The notes below the pieces were generated by a model that made no database searches, was not told the origin of the DNA, and worked only from the letters and a program-made list of their open reading frames with translations. Shown here piece by piece: positions 61,601 through 64,000 of a stretch of DNA of 64,000 nt. How positions within the stretch are numbered: the stretch's first letter is position 1; each line of letters starts with the position of its first letter. The DNA lies in assembly GCF_028583425.1 (NCBI RefSeq), contig NC_072801.1:62883766-62947765 (forward strand). Direction: 5' to 3'. Both the position numbers and the translations under genes were made by a program. The DNA is from Eublepharis macularius (taxonomy: Eukaryota; Chordata; Lepidosauria; Squamata; Eublepharidae).

Positions 61601-62485
61601 CATTTCTAGGACACAAACATGCAAATCTGTTGCTTCTTTAACTGGTCCACTTTGCCCAGTATTGTCTACTTTGACTGGCCGCAGCTCTCCAAAGTCTCAG
61701 TATACCATTTTTTTAAAAAGATACCATAGACTGAACCCGGGACCTTCTGCCTATACATGCTCTAGCCAAGGATTTCTCTTACACACAAAATGGTGATCAG
61801 AAGATTCTACTGCTCCTTCTGAAAGTGCCACTCTGCAGATCAGTAAGATCAAGGGTTGCGCATTCACTGTTGTTGCTCCCACACACCTGTCATTCCTGTC
61901 ATGCCCTCGTGAACTGTTTGTGAGGGCATTTTAATAAAGACAGCAGGGTTGTGGTTTAGTGCCCTGTGTATTTTATAGTCTAGTAGCACCTTTAAGACTA
62001 ACCAACTTTATTGTAGCATAAACCTTTGAGAGTCACAGCTGTCTTTGCCACAGAGCTCTTCTGGATCTGTGTATTTTATGTAACCCTATTGTTTTTAAGC
62101 CCGGTGAAGGGATCGGGGAACATTTGTATCTCCCCTAACAGCCATCTATGGATGCATGCTACATACAGACAGAGAGCAAGGGAGCTAGACAGTGTGAGGT
62201 GGATCAGCTCAGCCAGCACAGAAGTGATCACTTACCAGTGGCAGTCTGGGCCAGTTTCTCCTTAGTCTTGAGCGCGTGAGCCCGCTCCTCTTTGAGGCGC
62301 TCATCGTCTTTCAGGAGGGCCACCAACTGCTTGGCCTTCTCCCGCACATTGACTCCCTGATCCTTGCCATCGCGGTCAACATACTGGAAATCCTTCAGCG
62401 TCTGGATGGCATAGATGTTCTCCTTGCATTGCTGCGCCACTCGCTCTGAGCCAGTCTTGATCAAGTACTCCATCAGAGTCATGGC
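46632..62485 (-). CDS. EPN1: epsin-1, exons from ENTH domain to stop (5' end outside window)
   Basis: Seen on the minus strand: exons 62485-62236, 57155-57037, 53930-53859, 52867-52781, 51224-50960, 49382-49215, 48969-48871, 48394-48152 and 46975-46632, with GT/AG borders; they join in one frame to 548 codons plus TAA. Exon 1 here holds the second half of the ENTH domain ([16 protein letters not shown] to the AQTATG end). Exons 2-4 carry three ubiquitin-interacting motifs ([42 protein letters not shown]). Exon 5 has LMDLADVF and six DPW motifs, the next three more [11 protein letters not shown] is a second clathrin-type box. Three NPF motifs end the protein (NPFLP, NPFQA, NPFLL). Epsin-1 bends PIP2 membrane and links clathrin, AP-2 (DPW) and EH-domain proteins (NPF) in endocytosis. 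[14 protein letters not shown] identifies EPN1 rather than EPN2 or EPN3. The opening ENTH exon is not in the window. Confidence 0.95.
47801..48078. mobile_element. palindromic retroelement with two inverted hammerhead ribozymes
   Basis: A 278-base near-palindrome in the last EPN1 intron, flanked by a perfect 11-base duplication AGAATTTTCAG (47790-47800 and 48079-48089). Each arm has a complete hammerhead core. On the plus strand CTGAAGA is at 47990-47996, stem II GCCAGC/GCTGGC at 47998-48003 and 48011-48016, GAAA at 48017-48020, then CGTC and AGG pairing with the CCT before the core. The minus-strand copy is at 47891-47925. The long target duplication points to retrotransposition. Penelope-like elements are known to carry such minimal hammerheads. 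Confidence 0.75.
49690..50330 (+). repeat. CR1/L2-type LINE 3' end
   Basis: One frame from about 49770 reads [20 protein letters not shown] and [15 protein letters not shown], the typical C-terminal end of CR1/L2-like LINE ORF2. A 3' UTR with CGCCTTGAGTCTTAGTGAG and an (AAAT)n tail at 50303-50325 follow. Truncated at the 5' side; EPN1 intron. Confidence 0.65.
51345..51534. mobile_element. TA-site MITE in an EPN1 intron
   Basis: AGCATTGCCAGCCTCTGG to GAGCTGTCAACCCTA, with the internal GGACTCTATGGCATTA block of the family. Next to the 51224 acceptor. Confidence 0.6.
52400..52690. mobile_element. diverged palindromic repeat with hammerhead core
   Basis: Two inverted arms in an EPN1 intron. On the plus strand CTGATGA is at 52573-52579, stem II about six pairs, GAAA 52597-52600, GCTT, and GGC/GCT as stem I. 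The left arm (52415-52460) has a similar minus-strand core with a weaker stem II. The outer sequence differs from the 41014 copy, so this is a related subfamily. Confidence 0.5.
54300..54395 (-). mobile_element. diverged relative of the hammerhead repeat family
   Basis: The tail-like ATGTTAGCCCACCACAGCAA, CACCTTGCAGGCTAGCAGAT and GCATAAGCATCTGTAGGC blocks follow the same order as the family, but no intact core remains. Confidence 0.35.
57205..57440 (+). repeat. tRNA-derived SINE
   Basis: A/B-box-like head (GGTTAGGGCACTGAAC, GTGTTCAAATCCCCC), then GTGACCTTGGGCCAGCTGCC, TTCACAGGGAAGTTGTCAAG and a GCGGCAGTATAAATTTT end, the usual order of squamate tRNA-derived SINEs. It starts just upstream of the second EPN1 exon in this window. 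Confidence 0.6.
58150..58470 (+). repeat. reptile interspersed repeat, same family as 795-1065
   Basis: GAGTCCTGCTAGAGCAGACC, GAGGCCTTCCCCTGGCATCG, TGCCATGAATCTGTCTAATC and AAGAAGTACTTCTTTTTGTC in order. EPN1 intron. Confidence 0.5.
60390..60460 (+). mobile_element. fragment of the hammerhead repeat family
   Basis: Only the outer arm (GCTTATACCCTGGCAACC, TTAAGGTGCTACTGGATTC) is present; the ribozyme core is missing. EPN1 intron. Confidence 0.5.
61978..62050 (-). mobile_element. fragment of the hammerhead repeat family
   Basis: TAGCACCTTTAAGACTAACC followed by a TTATTGTAGCATAAACC block matches the outer arm of the 41014 element. It ends inside the core. Confidence 0.5.
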
Positions 62486-63579
62486 CTGGAGAAGACAGAA
62501 AGAAAAAAAGAGATTGACTCCCGCCCAAAAGAGAGAGGCCAATAATTCACAGGTGTTCACGGGGAGAAAAGACTAAAAGCCCAGAAATTCTCTGAGTGGA
62601 GGCAGGTAGACCAGGAAGCAGAGACTTCTGGAAGTAGCGGTAGGGATGTCATCAAACTGCACCCAAAGAAGTTCCCAGATTGTCTTCAAGGGCAGTTCAC
62701 AAACAAAACAGTATTTTTCTGGGGGGGGGGGTTCCCCTCCAAAGCCTTTTTTCAATTATTTTCCAATAAAAAAATTAGGCAATTTGGGGAACTCACTGGA
62801 AAAAAAAATCCTATCAAATATTTGTGCTTTTAGAATGAGTAAAATGCTTCTTATGAGTTCCTATCCAAATGATACACTTTCTTCTGCTTACTACTGAATG
62901 TTTTCTACCATCAACTTTTATTTTTTCTCACCTCTCGGATGGCAAAAACTAAAGACACAGGTGCAACTGTAGCACAGGGCACAGCAATTTGCAACTTTTT
63001 CAAGTATTGAGTATACTCACAATTTTTCTTCAAGAAAATGAAGATTTTTATACTTTTAAATCAATAAATGTGCCAATAGTACAACTTTAGATGCTAAGTT
63101 ACAAATGATCCATTTTGTGTTGTTCAATGAGTAACAGTACTACAGAGATTTCAGTCACACACCCCCCCGCCAACACAAAATGGTGAGGGGGAGAGAGATG
63201 GTTCTTTTCCATGACTTTTCCAAAAATTTTATGTCTCATCTGAACCTCAAAAAGATAATATGACTCCATCAAGATTTGGGAACAAACAGTTATTTACTCC
63301 ACCAGCCCGCCAACCAACAGCACTTCTGTCATCTTTCCTGCATTCACTTTTTGCTTGTCCTCTCACAGCCACTGAATCACAGCAAATAGCCAAGAGCAAA
63401 GATAGCTGCTTCAAGAGGCTTAGCTGAGGACACTCAACTTCAAAGTTTTGGATGAGCTCATTCAGTGACTTGCAAAAGAATTTAAAACACATGGGTAGTA
63501 ACAATGAACCCGGGAACACACTGCAGGTTAAATTCCACAATCTTGACTCCCTAATTACATCTTCTGAGCAGTGCTGCCC
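62486..63579. other. EPN1 intron toward the missing 5' exon
   Basis: AT-rich; no ENTH-domain first-half exon seen to the window edge. Confidence 0.5.
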
Positions 63580-63985
63580 CCTCTATTCCCCACCTTGCAT
63601 TCCAAGCACTGCAATGCAACTGAGTGGTCAACTGTGTCAAATTCAGCTGCAAAACCCAGCAGTATTAATAACGAAGCATTCCGTATATCAGTCTGTAACT
63701 GGAGATTGTCCTATCAGAGCAAGCAAGACCATGACATTTTCATAGTCAGGCTAGAAGCCAGCCTGAAAAGGGTCAAGGGTGGATGAGTCATCCAGGAAAC
63801 CTGGGAAATGCTTTGACACCAACTTCCTTAAAAGGGCAACTTTTACAACAGCCTGTGATTGGCCATAAGCCTTTTATTGAGAGTTGTTGGTTTTTTTATG
63901 AGGGGCAGTGGACACCCTCTTACAAAGGCTGCAGAAAATCTCCCACAGCACAAGCGGCATTGATAATCCGCATTTTGGCCCCCTT
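63580..63985 (-). repeat. LINE fragment (CR1/L2-like), antisense, diverged
   Basis: GTCAACTGTGTCAAATTCAG, GTCAGGCTAGAAGCCAGCCT and AGGAAACCTGGGAAATGCTT follow the order of a common reptile LINE in antisense. Similarity is from memory. No EPN1 exon is seen between here and 62485. Confidence 0.35.
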
Positions 63986-64000
63986 GCCTTAGTCCCACAA

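Noticed and set aside
1-64000. CRISPR arrays, bacterial-type operons, retroviral or other virus-like elements
   Set aside because: None seen; spliced vertebrate genes and reptile-type repeats account for the readable content.

Overview
The window looks like nuclear DNA of a non-avian reptile, most likely a squamate (lizard or snake). The genes are split into short exons separated by kilobase introns with GT/AG borders, and their proteins read as vertebrate orthologues (EPN1, MPV17L, IZUMO2, IZUMO3). The repeats fit reptiles: CR1/L2-type LINE tails, a 5S-rRNA-derived SINE, hAT and TA-site MITEs, MIR-like relics, and palindromic repeats that carry hammerhead-ribozyme cores. I recognised no retrovirus or other virus-like element.

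Layout. Positions 1 to about 17,900 hold no gene I can support, only repeats, one unassigned exon-like reading frame (7193-7372, minus) and low-complexity DNA. At about 18,000 a CpG-richer segment with a TATA/MEF2-like box and a good splice donor probably forms the promoter and non-coding first exon of MPV17L, whose coding exons lie at 20594-22441 (plus). Next comes a cluster of three IZUMO-family genes: IZUMO2 (24367-30274, plus), IZUMO3 (30667-35781, minus) and a third, Ig-less IZUMO-like gene (36029-42539, plus). From 62485 down to 46632 on the minus strand run nine exons of EPN1 (epsin-1); its first coding exon or exons lie beyond the right edge.

The most interesting part is the IZUMO cluster. 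All three genes share one exon plan: exon 2 is 75 nt in each, exon 3 is 87/90/90 nt, exon 4 is a tiny 21/18/18 nt exon, exon 5 is 81/81/90 nt, and all inner junctions are phase 1 up to the membrane exon. This points to tandem duplication followed by inversion. IZUMO3 and the third gene are head to head, with 247 bp between start codons; that gap holds two RFX X-box-like sites and a CRE-like site, as expected for a spermatid bidirectional promoter. IZUMO2 and IZUMO3 are tail to tail.

The second notable item is a set of palindromic repeats (41014-41235, 47801-48078, 19866-19960, around 52400-52690) that keep the hammerhead core (CUGANGA, stem II, GAAA, 4-nt palindromic stem III, NUH cleavage site). 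Two of them have 11-12 bp target-site duplications, which suggests retrotransposition by Penelope-like machinery.
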